Assembly: GCA_021464415.1 (NCBI GenBank)
Contig: CM038469.1
Location: 7,542,501 to 7,606,500 of the forward strand
Origin: Lonicera japonica
Lineage: Eukaryota > Streptophyta > Magnoliopsida > Dipsacales > Caprifoliaceae
Direction: 5' to 3'
Length of the DNA: 64,000 bases
This document shows, piece after piece, positions 36,896-48,485 of the stretch. Both the position numbers and the translations under genes were made by a program. Position 1 is the first letter of the stretch, and each line of letters starts with the position of its first letter. Below the pieces are notes generated by a model that saw only the letters and a list, made by a program, of their open reading frames with translations, searched no databases and had not been told where the DNA came from.

Positions 36896-37178
36896 AGCTG
36901 ACAAAAAAATATCACACAAGCCCCTTGAAGGCCTTCACAAGTGAAACCTCTGCCAAGTTGACCTTTCATTGTAGCCTGGTTTGTTAGAACATTGACAAAA
37001 AATTAATCAGCAACACGGTATGACACCAGTGTGTGAGTTTGTCGACTTCCTTTTCTAAATTGCGTGATCAAATCAATGGAATATCAGAAATGCAAGCTAA
37101 AATGCTAAACAACTTTTAGGCACGAGTACATTATACCCCAAGCTTGCAGCACAGGACATCATCCGATAGAGCTACAAC

Positions 37179-37512
37179 CAGTGGCGGATCTAGGTTTTGA
37201 AGTACGGGGGGGCCAAAACACAACATAAAAAATATGATACTCTATAAATTTATTAAGAGGAACCACAACCACTTAAATTTATTGAATACTTATAATATAA
37301 ATAATAATGGGCATAACTATTGACATTCCATAAAAATAAATTAACACTCTAAAATAATTTTTAGAGATAAAAATTTTTATAACAAAATAAAAATACATAA
37401 TTTTATTTAAAGAGTGCCAACAACTATATTTATATATAAAAAATAATACTAATGAGGGTTTAAAATATCTCGGGGGGGGACCCCCCCGGTTCCCCCCCTC
37501 CATCCGCCACTG
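37179..37512. mobile_element. hAT-type MITE inside an RCC1 exon
   Basis: Starts CAGTGGCGGATCTAGG and ends CATCCGCCACTG, with G-runs and C-runs just inside. Flanked by a perfect 8-bp duplication, GCTACAAC (37171-37178 and 37513-37520). Removing one copy joins codons of a valine-valine stretch of the RCC1 blade, so it hit coding sequence. Confidence 0.95.
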
Positions 37513-38976
37513 GCTACAACATGAACAGCTCCATGCCACAAGAAACATGGCGGATAATCTGCAACAAATGACATTAAGGTTTTAGCAGTCATAAACAGAA
37601 TTATCCGAAGACATCTTAGATGCATAAGAACCTACCGGCGCGCCCTGAAAAGCAAGTCCCTTGATCACACAAATTTGATAAGAGCACTTTTCTTAATACA
37701 TTAAGTGCTCATTTGGTTTGTTCCTGGAAACCAAAATTGGTAAATTCACAATAGGATTCTCTTATGGTTCAAGTCAAGACGATAAGACGTTGACTCATAA
37801 GTTGACGAAGCTCAAACTTTCTATGTGAACTAAACTCAAACCAAACGAGTTCTGAAAGTCAAAAGTTTTGTATGATATAGATTAGGCACTTTAAGTGCTA
37901 CCTATTGGACAGAGACATTAGTACCATATTCAGAGTAAAGGCTCCCCAATATAGACACAGAAAAGTAGATCCCTGTGAAGAACAAAAGAAAAGGTAGTCA
38001 TAAGGAAATGTAAATAATTAAGAACAGATAATGATCTTAAAAGTATAACAGGTATAATCTGATTTTGTCCCCAAACCCAAAGTCTTCTAGTTGAAATTGT
38101 TCCACCATTTTACGTGTTTTGGCTATAGCAGCAGTGCAATGCGCTCCACAAGATACAGAAATCACAAATTCTGTGTGCAAATGCTTCACCTTCTTGGGGT
38201 ATTTTCTACCCTTCTTAGTTCCATCCCCCAACTGACCAAATTCATTTGCCCCCTATTCAAGGTTGATGGATACGGTTATTGAATATCCATTGCTTATGTT
38301 GTTCAACCACGAAATGAGGGATTGTATCTATTATTACAAGGCAAAAGAGAGATGAAATGAATAATCATTTTCTCCAAAGTAACAAGAGTATATTTCATAC
38401 ATCGCAAATGAAAACGTTTGCAAAAAACTATCAAGAATCATAAAATAAACAAACTCATAGTTTACAAAAGAATAGTACCACATGTCTCTCTTTTAATACC
38501 AAGAACGACAAAAACATGTGTGCGTCACATAATGCTTTTGTCCTTCATATAGGAAACATGTCCGACTAATTTAATTACGGGTGTAATTATATTAGTGTTG
38601 TGTATAAACATGTGGTACTGTTCTTGGGTGGCACTATTTGTCTATTTCACAATAAACAAAGTGTAATATATTTCTTTAAGAAACATGCCAGAGAGATTGG
38701 GCACGAAGACCAAGAAAAATGCATGTCAAAATTTTGACTAACCCCAAGTAAAAAGAGACCCACCAGAGCAGTATGCTCTCGGCCACAGCCAATGTATAAC
38801 AACGGAGAATTAACTCCGGCGGAGCATCCAAACAGCTCGGGTCGGAGCTGCTTCGGGATCCTCAAGTTCCCCTCTTTACCCTTCTGACCCGTTTGCCCAG
38901 ATTCGTTATACCCCCAAACGTAAATTGCAGTCTTTGTAGGAAGAAAAACTGGTTGAGATTTCCCAAATACGTCCAT

Positions 38977-40399
38977 CACTCTTCTATCTCTGTTTGGTTA
39001 CTGAGAAAAAGGCTGCCTGTTTCCCAGGAAAGACAAATTTTGAAAGCTGAGAGATGGAAAATGTCAAATGTATCTTTGAATCTGGAGGAAAATTTAATGG
39101 TAGATGAGGGAGGGAACAGATGGTTAATTGTAGAGAGAATAGAAGATTGGTGTCCCTCCTTTATACTTCGGAAGAGTTTGGGATTGGCCCACTTGTCCAG
39201 GCACGAATCTCTATGCAGCTATCTTGGATGTATTATGTTTTCGAACCCGCATGATCCGGACTTTACTTTTCCCTTATTTATTTGGTCCAACTCTTTTTAA
39301 CGAGTATAGTTTGAGAATTAAATAAATAATTTTTTTTATAAAATTTAATGGTAATAATTTTTAGGAAAATGTTTTTTTTATTTATAAATTTTATTACCTA
39401 TTTTTATTAAATGTGTTAAATATGTTGTATTTTTGTTATATTTTATAAATGTACAATTTATATAATGCAATCGGTGAATAAGTGATAAAATTTGTAAGTA
39501 AACAAAGCATTACTCTAATTTTTATAATGAGTTCACCTATATAAAAATTTAATCAAGAAATTAAAATCATAAGTAGGAGAATAACAATTTAATACATATG
39601 TTCATTTTTAATGATTAAGATTTTGGATGAGCACTTCACCCACTTTTAAATTAAATTTTCTGATGAAATTTTGTAAATATGATCTACTTATCTTATATAT
39701 ATATATATATATATATATATCATCTCTATCAAGTTTCATGAAAAAATTCATTCGCCTCAAATTATGAAATTGGATCGAAGGATATTGAAGATTAGCCAAG
39801 TCCCATTATTTCACTTATTATTCGACATATGATCATTTTCATAAAATTTCAACACAAAATTCAAATTGAAAGTAGCTGAAATGATCATTTAAAATTTTAA
39901 TGATCGAAAATGAATATATGTATCATATTTTTAGCATACCTACTTTCGGTTTGAATTTCTTGATAAAGTTTTGTAAAAATAATCTACTCATTATATAGAT
40001 CATAGCCACCAAGTTTTGTGAAAAAAATAATCTTTTTATTTTTCAAACTATACCCTATTGGACAAAATTGGATGGAAGAAATAATGGAGGGAGCCAAGTC
40101 CACTTTTTGATAAAGGGGTTAAGCATTTATCCCTCTTTTATTACTATTATAAGCGATACTACAACATTTTTTCTGTTTAAACTTCTACATACTTGTAAAT
40201 AACAATTTTAACAATTAATTCAACAATGTATTTATGTTTAAACTTGCATGTACATGTAAATAACGTTTGCACACGCATCGCATGTGTTGTAGTCTAGTTT
40301 ATATTATAAATGGAAAGATTCATTTTATGTACGAGATTTTTTTTCTTCTAATTTAATTTAATGTATATTGAAATTTTCTTCTTTTTTATACATTAAGTG
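38977..40399. other. Intergenic spacer upstream of the RCC1 pseudogene
   Basis: 38977-39300 may have been its promoter and leader. The plus-strand open frame at 38893-39300 is a shadow of exon 1 plus upstream DNA and has no domain. An (AT)n run lies at about 39693-39720. The phrases CTTTCGGTTTGAATT and ATTTTGTAAATATGATCTAC also occur around 14210-14260 and 25000, so a dispersed repeat is present. No gene seen. Confidence 0.5.
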
Positions 40400-41074
40400 T
40401 AGGAGTGTTTTCGGTTTCGATCGGGGTAGAAATTGGGATACCCCAAACCTTTCCCAAACTTTATAGTTCGGTTTCGATTTTTGTACCTATGGAACCCAAC
40501 CCTCCCTAAATTATTCAGTTTCTGTCCGATTCGGTCTCATTCGAGATTTTTTTTTATTGTTAAAACTTTAGTTGAAAATAATAAAAAAAACAGTAATAAA
40601 AGGTACTACAAAACTTGTGTTCCCTACTGTATACTAATCCTCATAATTTGGAAGCTAATTAAATTGACTTTCGTTTTGATAAGACTTCTATGATAATAAT
40701 ATAGATTCAATCAAAAAGCACTACAAAAGAAATATATAATGTGTTTATTTTAATAATTACCTTAATTAATTATTTATAAATGTAAATAATCCATAGGCTT
40801 GAGTATTTATAACATAAATATTGTTAGAAAGCTTTCTTTTTTTTCTCAAACATGTTGTAAGACAACTTACGTAATTAGATTAAGTTAGCAATTTTTTTTT
40901 TAAAAGATTTGATTTTTTCAGTCCAATTCAGGTACTCAAACCCCTAACCCATATCGACCCAAATCAATCGGTTTTAGTTTTTTATTTCGGTCTCAATTTC
41001 TTTTCAGTTCGAAAAATTTCGGATCTCAATGGATCGGTTCGGTTCGTTCGCTCGGTTTTCGAACAACACCCCTA
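40400..41074. mobile_element. hAT-type non-autonomous element
   Basis: Starts TAGGAGTGTTTTCGGTTTCG and ends TTTTCGAACAACACCCCTA; reversed, the right end reads TAGGGGTGTTGTTCGAAAAC. Flanked by a perfect 8-bp duplication, ATTAAGTG (40392-40399 and 41075-41082). Many TTCGGT(T) words near both ends. 675 bp; the interior is AT-rich and non-coding. Confidence 0.93.
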
Positions 41075-41082
41075 ATTAAGTG

Positions 41083-42101
41083 TTTAATAAATGGTTGTAG
41101 GACACATGTTAACATTATCCTCTAGTAATTTATATGAGAGAAATGTTAATGAGTGGTGTTATTGCGAGTAATTATATTATTATTAGAATCATATACAACT
41201 TACAAAATATATAGTACAAATTAAAAAAAAAAAAACTTAGAGAAAAGGTATAACCATGTTAAACCACAAAAAAAATCCATAAAAAATTGTTATAACCATA
41301 TTGGGCATAAATTTGTTCACTTACTAGGATCCAACACTAACTATATTATTCTACCCAATAGTATCAAATTAATTTGTAAATTAATTTTTGTTTTGTTTAT
41401 TATTTTACAAACAAACCATCATCAATTTAGAGGATCTAAACTCGTGGGTAGAGCGCGTGGGTCAAAGGAATGCAAAATTTCCATAGAGCTTCTCATACAT
41501 AAAATGATGTATTTCTTTTAGAGGTTTTCACACACATTTTTTCTTGGTTCAAATTTCTAACCCAAAAAAAAAAAAAAATTTACCATTGCCAGCAGAATCA
41601 AAATCAGCTTTCAGTACCTCAGAGAATTCCATCGACAAGTTAGAGGATCAATTTTTTGAAAAATAAGTGTTATTTTCCCTTATAGCAAATTAGTAAGTTG
41701 CCTTATAAGCTAATCTCAAAACAAAAGTAATCGACAAAGGATTTAGGAAAGAAACCAACCGAGCGATATGACTAATAGTATCCGATGAATTTCATTCGAG
41801 AAAAGACGGTACACCTTTAATCGCATCAACTAGTACTTTGCAATCAAATTCTATCAAAATGAACGATTCACTAAAGAGATAGAGAAGCAAATTCCAACTT
41901 AGTTGTTATAACCTTGGCTAAAAAAGAAGAAAAACAATGGAAAAAAAACTAATAAAAATACTTTTCTTATTTATAAAGTTTATAACTAATTTTTATCGAG
42001 TATATTAAATAAATTGTATTTTTATTATATTTTGGGTAAATATAACACATGCCAATAAATTGTTCGCTTATTTAATAAATGTAGCATTTGTGAAAAACAA
42101 T
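41083..42101. other. AT-rich intergenic spacer
   Basis: No gene, RNA or clear repeat boundary seen. Sequence composition and short homopolymers resemble the rest of the intergenic DNA. Confidence 0.5.
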
Positions 42102-43430
42102 GGGTGGTGCTATTTCCACCCCACAAACTACTTGCTTCCACTCCCACCAAAAAAAAAGTTCTAAACTCCTATTTCCACCCCACTCAATTAATCATTTTCA
42201 ACCAACTAATTACTCATTAACATTAATTACTATTCATCATCATCTTCATCTTCTTCTTCTTCTTCTTCTTCTTCTTCTTCATCTTCTTCTTCTTCCTCTT
42301 CCTCTTCTTCTTCCTCTTCTTCTCTATGATTTTTATTCAATGGTTAATAATTAACAAAAAATCAGATCTAATTAACACATTCTATCTCATTCAATTCATT
42401 TCAAAAGCCAACAAAAATTCAAAAGTAACTCACAAAAATACACAAAATCTCCATTAATGTCACACAAAAATAAACCTTAAATTGTAGAGAATGGTAGAGA
42501 ATAGCAAATCAAGGATTATCAAAGTAGAAAAATCTAATGAAAGAAAGATATGTTTGTTTTTATTATGTTTAATGTTTATTTTCTTTAGTTAATATCAAAA
42601 AAAAAAATTGTACCAACAAAACGAATTAGAGCATTAGAACAGGTTACCTCGGTTACGGGAAACCGAAATTTAAGCACTTATTCGGTTTTCGGTGACCGAA
42701 TGTGTAATTTGATTATATTTCAGACAACTTCGGTCCTAGGAGACCGAGCAATTTGATGAATTTCGGTCCTATGAAACCAAAATTATTCAAAATACTCGGT
42801 TGTTAAAGACCGATGTAAGGTCCCCGAGAGCTAAAAATATAGTCCAGAATACTTCGGTTGTGAGGGATCGAGGAAGTGGATGAACCTCGGTCATAGAGAA
42901 CCGAAATTGTTCTCAATACTCGATTTTTAGAGGGCGATGTAAGGTCCCGAGAGCTAAAATATGATACAAGGAGGCCACGGTTGTAAGGGACCAATGAGTA
43001 GATGGATGCAAAAATTTAAAAACCATTGTTGAGAAGAAGAAGAATAAGAAGAAGAAGAGAAGGAAGAAGAAGAAGAAGAAGAAGAAGAGAAGGAAGAAGA
43101 ATTAATGATTTATTATAATTAGTTTGTGTTGCATTAAGGGTTAAATGAATGTAAAATTTTAGAAACCATTGTTGAGAAGAAGAAGAAGAAGAAGAGAAGG
43201 AAGAAGAATTAATGATTTATTATAATTAGTTTGTGTTGCATTAAGGGTTAAATGAATGTAAAATTTTAGAAACCATTGTTGAGAAGAAGAAGAAGAAGAA
43301 GAAGAAGAAGAAGAAGAAGAATTAATGATTAATTATAATTAATTTGTGTTGCATTAAGGGTTAAATGAATGTAAAATTTTAGAAACCATTGTTGAGAAGA
43401 AGAAGAGGAAGAAGAAGAAACCATTGTTGA

Positions 43431-43465
<35 letters not shown>

Positions 43466-43661
43466 AGAAGAAGAAGAAAGAGGAGGAGGAGGAGGATTAA
43501 TGATTAATGGTTAAATATAATTAATCATTAATCTATGTATATTAAAATGGGAGTGATAAAGGAAGTAGTGGGAGTGTTAATGAGTAAAAGAGAGTTGGTG
43601 GGAATGGTAGTGAGAGTGAGAGTGAAAGCAAGTAATTTGTGGGGTGAAAATAGCACCACCC
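42102..43661. mobile_element. 1.56-kb non-autonomous hAT element with trinucleotide arms
   Basis: Starts GGGTGGTGCTATTTCCACCC and ends with GGGGTGAAAATAGCACCACC plus a final C. Flanked by a perfect 8-bp duplication, AAAACAAT (42094-42101 and 43662-43669). A CTT-rich microsatellite (about 42239-42325) sits in the left arm and GAA-rich arrays (43029-43490) in the right, so the arms still pair. The centre (42650-42990) has TTCGGT/ACCGAA hairpin words. The right part has five tandem units beginning ACCATTGTTGAGAAG. No transposase frame; the poly-Leu frame across the CTT repeat is an artefact. Confidence 0.93.
43010..43500. repeat. Tandem units with (GAA)n arrays inside the hAT element
   Basis: AAACCATTGTTGAGAAGAAG recurs about five times (near 43020, 43163, 43270, 43383 and 43418). 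Three full units also carry ATTAATGATTTATTATAATT (or close) and TGCATTAAGGGTTAAATG. Unit length varies with GAA number. Confidence 0.9.
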
Positions 43662-44940
43662 AAAACAATACCACCTCCAATAAAACAAGATGTTGATTCT
43701 CTTTTCACACGCATTATCGATTGCATAAAATGTTTGTGCATGAAGGCCAAATTTAGGACGGTCAAATTTATTTGGACAAATATACCCTTAAGAGTCAAAC
43801 CCGATGATTTTGGGTGCGGTGGAGGTTGGTAGTTGAAAGTTCAGTCGGGAACAAAACAAACGCGTACATCTCCAAGAATTCATATACGTACATACATATA
43901 TATAAATATGTATAGCCCTAGAATTAGTATTGGCATTAGCAAGTCAATTCTAAGCTGGTATCCCCCTCCCCAAACTCATTATCCACAAATTTTCGGGTGG
44001 GTTAGTCTTCTTCTTCTTCTTTCTCAAGGCCTTTAATTTCCGTTTTATTGTTGCATCATAACCTTATATATATATATATATGAATTCTTAAAAATTGATA
44101 GAACCTTTTTTGATCTTGAGAATATAAGTTGGTTTACCTTCCTTGGGGAAAATTTTACAGGGGTGAACCTGTATTGATGGTTCTCTGTTTTAGGAAGTAA
44201 GTGGGTGGTCTGTGATTTCTTCTGATTTTTATGATTCTAGCTCTAGGGTTTTGATACTTATTAAATTGTGGTGGGTTTAGTTCTTCTCTTTCTCTTTATG
44301 TAATTTTGATTAGTTGGTTAATAATTGTTTGTTTCTTATTAGTCTCCACCACATTTTTTTTAATTGGTTTTGGAGATGTTTGGAAAGAATCCCCATTTGA
44401 ATTTGGAGGCATACTTCGATTATGATCATAAGAATTCGTGATGATCATGTTGCGTTAAAAGGACTTTCTTATTTTCGCTAAACTTCGCCAAAATCTTTCA
44501 GAAAGTTCAATCTTTTGAATTGGACTAGGTAAATTGTTGGTCTTCCTATGGAACCAGAGTGGGGTTATTGAAATGAAGAGAGTGATATGTGATCCATTTA
44601 TGCCTGTCAAAAGAGAAGTCAAAGCCAACCAAGCTTTACCGTATCTAAAGTTCGGGTACTGCGTGTCTTTATATAAATATGGCATGACAGAATAAATATA
44701 GTGTTAACTGTTATGAATATATAGAGGGCATTTAAGTTGAGGAGTTTGTATCCATGTTGATTTGAGATTTAGGTTGAAGGTGTTTGTAATCGATCTCACA
44801 TCATGTTATTTTGGATTTCTATATGTTTCTGCTTTGTTTTTAATGCTTGAGGAATATAAGAGCACTAATTATTCTGAGGGACTGGAGTGTGAAAACTGCA
44901 AATGACGAATTTTCAGACAGACTGCAGATTCATCAGGTTC
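43662..44940 (+). other. Upstream region and 5' leader of the DsbA-like gene
   Basis: No separate gene seen. A TATATATATATATG stretch lies near 44066-44081. The transcription start and any leader intron cannot be fixed. An upstream in-frame ATG at 44902 would add 13 residues to the DsbA-like protein, but the family usually starts at the downstream ATG. Confidence 0.4.
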
Positions 44941-46258
44941 ATGGCTCAATCAGTTAGTAGCAACTCGGGGAAGAAACTCATTGAAATAGATATCAGTTCA
45001 GACACTGTGTGCCCATGGTGTTTTGTTGGCAAAAAGAACCTTGAGAAAGCTGTAGCTTCATCAAAGGATCAATACGATTTTGAGGTTCCGCCTCTCTCTC
45101 TCTCTCTCCAAGTTCCAGTGTGGCTTCATTGTGATTTATTCAATTCGATTTTGCAGATTAAATGGCATCCATATTTCCTTAATCCTTCTGCCCCTAAAGA
45201 AGGGGTGAACAAAAAAGATTATTACAGGGAAAAGTTTGGGTCGCGATCTGAACAAATTCATGCTAGGATGTCACAGGTTTTTAAGGGCCTTGGGATGGAA
45301 TACAACTTGTCCGGACTCACGTAAGTTGAACTATATATATAGCCAGTAAGGCTTCATTGAAGAGGGTACAGCTGTTCCTTTATGTAAAATATGCCGCTAA
45401 TAAGGCCTTTTTATATACGTGCAGGGGAAATACTATGGATAGTCACCGGCTTATACATTTAGCTGGCCAACAGGGGCTTGATAAACAAAATGATCTTGTG
45501 GAGGAGCTGTTTCTTGGCTACTTTACGCAAGCAAAGTATGTAGGTGACAGGTACGTGGATGACTCATTTTAGTTCTTCGTGTTCTTCTCATTGATCAATT
45601 GTTTTCATAACCTAGAAATAACTGGGTTTTTGTAACCCCATAATTATTTTGCTGATAATCTTGTGATATCAATGTGATAATGGTAAACTGGAGCTTTTCT
45701 AATTATTGATAAAATTGATTAGTATTCGAATAGGATGAAGTTCATTTTCTTGTAGATTTTAATGGAGACCAACATAATAAATTGGCGTGTCAAATTTGAA
45801 TGAAGGGAATTTCTTGTGGAATCTGCAAGGAAGGTTGGGGTAGAAGGTGCAGCAGAGTTTCTTGAGGATCCAAATAATGGACTGAAGGAGGTATGTCTCA
45901 CTAATACAAAATGGGTAGATTTCACTTAGATCCTCCTTGAATGGAAGAAAGGTTAATGTTTTACTCTGACATCAATATTGAACTGAGAATTGCCCTTGAA
46001 TCTTTGAAGGTCAATGACGAGCTTGAGAAGTATTCAGCACGCATTTCTGGAGTCCCCAATTTCACGGTACGTAAAAATCAGGCATATGATATCGAATTCC
46101 TTGAGGTGAAATGTCACCCGTTGTTTGCAATATGATTATCCATAACTAACCGAACACGTGTTGTTTGGCAGATTAATGGGAAGCATCAGTTGAGTGGCGG
46201 CCAGCCTCCTGAGGTCTTCCTCAAAGCTTTTGAAGTGGCTGCAAGTGACGCTGCCTAG
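44941..46258 (+). CDS. DsbA-family (FrnE-like) thioredoxin-fold oxidoreductase
   Basis: Six exons: 44941-45084, 45157-45320, 45425-45550, 45806-45890, 46010-46066, 46172-46258. They join in frame to 220 aa ending in TAG, with GT-AG introns throughout. Near residue 21 is the redox motif CPWC in SSDTVCPWCFVGKKNLEKA, the thioredoxin-fold active site. The helical insert follows (HPYFLNPSAPKEGVNKKDYY; DSHRLIHLAGQQG; ELFLGYFTQAKYVGDR). The cis-proline segment is GVPNFTINGK, and GGQPPEVF closes the fold. Length and motifs match the plant DSBA oxidoreductase family (like At5g38900), probably cytosolic since no signal peptide is seen. Substrate unknown; thiol-disulfide exchange or glutathione-linked isomerisation is the family expectation. 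I chose the ATG giving MAQSVSSN by family convention. The exon 4 acceptor (TGAATGAAG|G) has a weak pyrimidine tract. Confidence 0.95.
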
Positions 46259-46903
46259 CAGCTAGTTAAGTACCTGTAGAGGAGTTTTCTTTTGCCTCTC
46301 CTTGAAATATGAAAGGGCTTGTGGACATACATCACTAATATCTACTCTTACTACTAATATATTACTGTGTATGAATATGTTGAAACTCCGGTGAGAATAA
46401 ACATGGTGTCAAATAATGTATTTTTTACTTAAATGATTATGATTTCGCTTTTGCCTTCGCATGTTTCTATTTGACACGAAAACCTTCTATGAAGGCCAGA
46501 CTAGTGCACAAATGCGATTAAGGGTGAAGAGAAACAATGAATGCATCAAGATGCATCTAATGTTCCTTTTAAAGATTTTACATTTTCATCCTCTTATTCG
46601 CCAAAAATGCAGATGACAGAAATATGCCGTTACAGGTACAAAAAGTACATGGCAATTGTATCACACAAGATTGTGCAACCTGAAAGTAATCAACCTATTT
46701 TATCATTTGCTGTTATGAAAATTTTGTTTTAAAATGATTACAAATGGTTTAATGCTTGAAAAACGATCCAAGAGAGTTATAACTTAGTTCAACATAGCAA
46801 GAGCAATATCTACTTGTATAGGGCCACATTCCTGCATTGTTGGATGAATACATTACCTTGCCTCAAATACAAGGTTCTTTTCTTTTGGATATATTCTGCT
46901 TGG
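46259..46903. other. 3' region of the DsbA-like gene and spacer
   Basis: Contains the probable 3' UTR (AATAAACATGG near 46397 may be a polyadenylation signal). No other gene seen; a frame at 46541-46732 has no domain. Confidence 0.4.
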
Positions 46904-47729
46904 CAGTGTTCTAAAAATCGGATTAAATCGGGGATAAATCGGTGATTTATCGGAAATCGGCGAGTTGCCGATCGGATTATCCATAATCGGCTCAAAATAT
47001 CGGCAGCGGAGAAATCGTCAATTTATCGCCGATTTATCACGATAACTCGTGATCGGCGATAAATTGAATTTTTTTTTTAACGTTTCCAAATTAAATGACA
47101 TCGTTTACGCCCCCAAACCCTATTCGTTTTCTCTCCTCACTCGACAACTCCCACACCAATAGAACTCGCCGTTCCTCTCTCTCTATCTCTCAATCTCAGT
47201 CTCACTCTACCTCTACCTCGCCATTCGCCGTTCGTCTCTCTCTACCTCGCCGTTCGTCTCTCTCTCTCTCTCACTCGACCTCGACCTCAACCTCGCCGTT
47301 CCTCTTTCACAGTCGACTGCTCTGTTTCTCTCCGCTGCTCTCTACCTCGCCGTTCATCTTTGTTTTTAACTTTTTATTAATATATTAATGTCCATTTTAC
47401 TACTATTATGTTTTATTTATCATATTGTTACATAATATATTATTTAAAATACTATTTATATGGTGAACAGTAGTCGACTGCTTTGTTTCTCTCCGCTGCT
47501 CTCTACCTCGCCGTTCATCTTTGTTTTTAACTTTTTATTAATATATTAATGTCCATTTTACTACTATTATGTTTTATTTATCATATTGTTACATAATATA
47601 TTATTTAAAATACTATTTATATGGTGAACAGTGCATATCCGATTTTTTCCGATTTATCCCCGATAAAATGAAAAATCCCCGCTCCCCACCTTGCCGATTG
47701 ATTTCCAATTCGCGATTTTTAGAACATTG
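46904..47729. mobile_element. hAT-type non-autonomous element with internal tandem duplication
   Basis: Starts CAGTGTTCTAAAAATCGG and ends CGCGATTTTTAGAACATTG. Flanked by a perfect 8-bp duplication, CTGCTTGG (46896-46903 and 47730-47737). GATTTATC/ATCGG words fill the left 150 bp. A 161-bp tandem duplication occupies 47311-47471 and 47472-47632, starting AGTCGACTGCT(C/T)TGTTTC. The Ser/Thr-rich frame at 47095-47388 comes from CT-rich repeat (CTCGCCGTTC units) and is not a convincing gene. Confidence 0.94.
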
Positions 47730-47737
47730 CTGCTTGG

Positions 47738-48485
47738 CATTCCATTCATTCATTGTGTAGAACTTAGAATAATGCAGTAAACTAGCCAAAAACTAGGTTG
47801 CCACCTCTAAATGTAGCTCGATTCTTTAATTAGAGCACCCCCAAAACTAATGCAGGGTGCATATTTACCCCCCTAAAAATGGTGGTCCGGACCTAATTGC
47901 CAATCCTGAGCCACAGGTCCACAAATGCCATACAAGCACAAAATGACCAAGGTCATATGGCAACATATTATTGGAGATTGGCCTTGCAAGTCCTGCAGGT
48001 GCCTCTGGCAATGCATGCACAACTTCACACTTTATGCTGCCAGAGAGTTATACAATAAAGGAACTGCCCATTGACCGACATATAAATTGAAATTATGCGA
48101 ATGAAACCCAAAGATAGTTTGATGCTCGATAGAAATAAAAATCAACCCAATCCACCAAGTACAAAAGGGATTTCCTTACAAGCATTTGCCATAATCTACA
48201 GACCACATTCGTCTCTTTAATTCAATGCAACATTTTCTCCTCCACTTCGTGACAGAGAACTGTATCTGAAGCTTTTCTCAAGTGAAAATGTGATAAATAT
48301 ACGAGAAACCAATTACATGGAGAAAAGTACTGGTAATATACTTATATATTGAACATATCTCACATTTTATATAACATGGTGTATTCACAAGGACTTTAGT
48401 CTTTACAATTGCGGTTTGTGGTTTTCATTTACCCCGTTTCTGTATGTTGTTGTTTCATCCACGACAAGAATCCTTTGGAGTAAGA
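47738..48485. other. Spacer and 3' UTR of the RING gene
   Basis: No gene recognised. The 3' UTR of the minus-strand RING gene should start at 48485 and run downward. 47840-48060 is less AT-rich (GGGTGCATATTTACCCCC, GGTCCGGACC) and may be an old transposon remnant. Confidence 0.4.

Larger units (their letters stand above)
36187..38976 (-). pseudogene. RCC1-repeat (UVR8-like family) protein, decayed
   Basis: Several exons of a seven-bladed RCC1 propeller gene are recognisable. The first (38976-38764) encodes TAIYVWGYNESGQTG and CGREHTALV. Around 38256-38070 lie GANEFGQLGDGT and CGAHCTAAIAK, then RLWVWGQNQ in another frame. 37556-37130 resembles a blade with VSCG, HVVALSDD and AWG. Near 36970-36910 is GYNE..GQLGRG. 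36839-36537 encodes ALYAWGGSRTGQVGLGPQ and LVACRHSHSL. 36445-36254 encodes GHSAVLTDACSLKELCEF and ALARLCERLR. Damage: frameshifts after AIAK, after GYNE and at GYT/SYGQ, a premature TAG, a hAT MITE in an exon (37179-37512), and loss of at least one blade beside a hAT fragment (about 36846-36895). An intact homologue would be about 470 aa. Confidence 0.88.

Noticed and set aside
38893..39300. Plus-strand frame of 135 codons
   Set aside because: It overlaps RCC1 exon 1 in antisense and then runs into upstream DNA; no domain, no splice support.
42100..42354. Leucine-rich frame
   Set aside because: It is the CTT-rich arm of the hAT element at 42102-43661; no gene.
45357..45572. Separate small gene starting MKRVQLF
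   Set aside because: Its coding part from 45425 is exon 3 of the DsbA-like gene; the first residues come from the intron.
47095..47388. Ser/Thr-rich protein of 97 codons
   Set aside because: It is a CT-rich repeat inside the hAT at 46904-47729 with repeated CTCGCCGTTC units.
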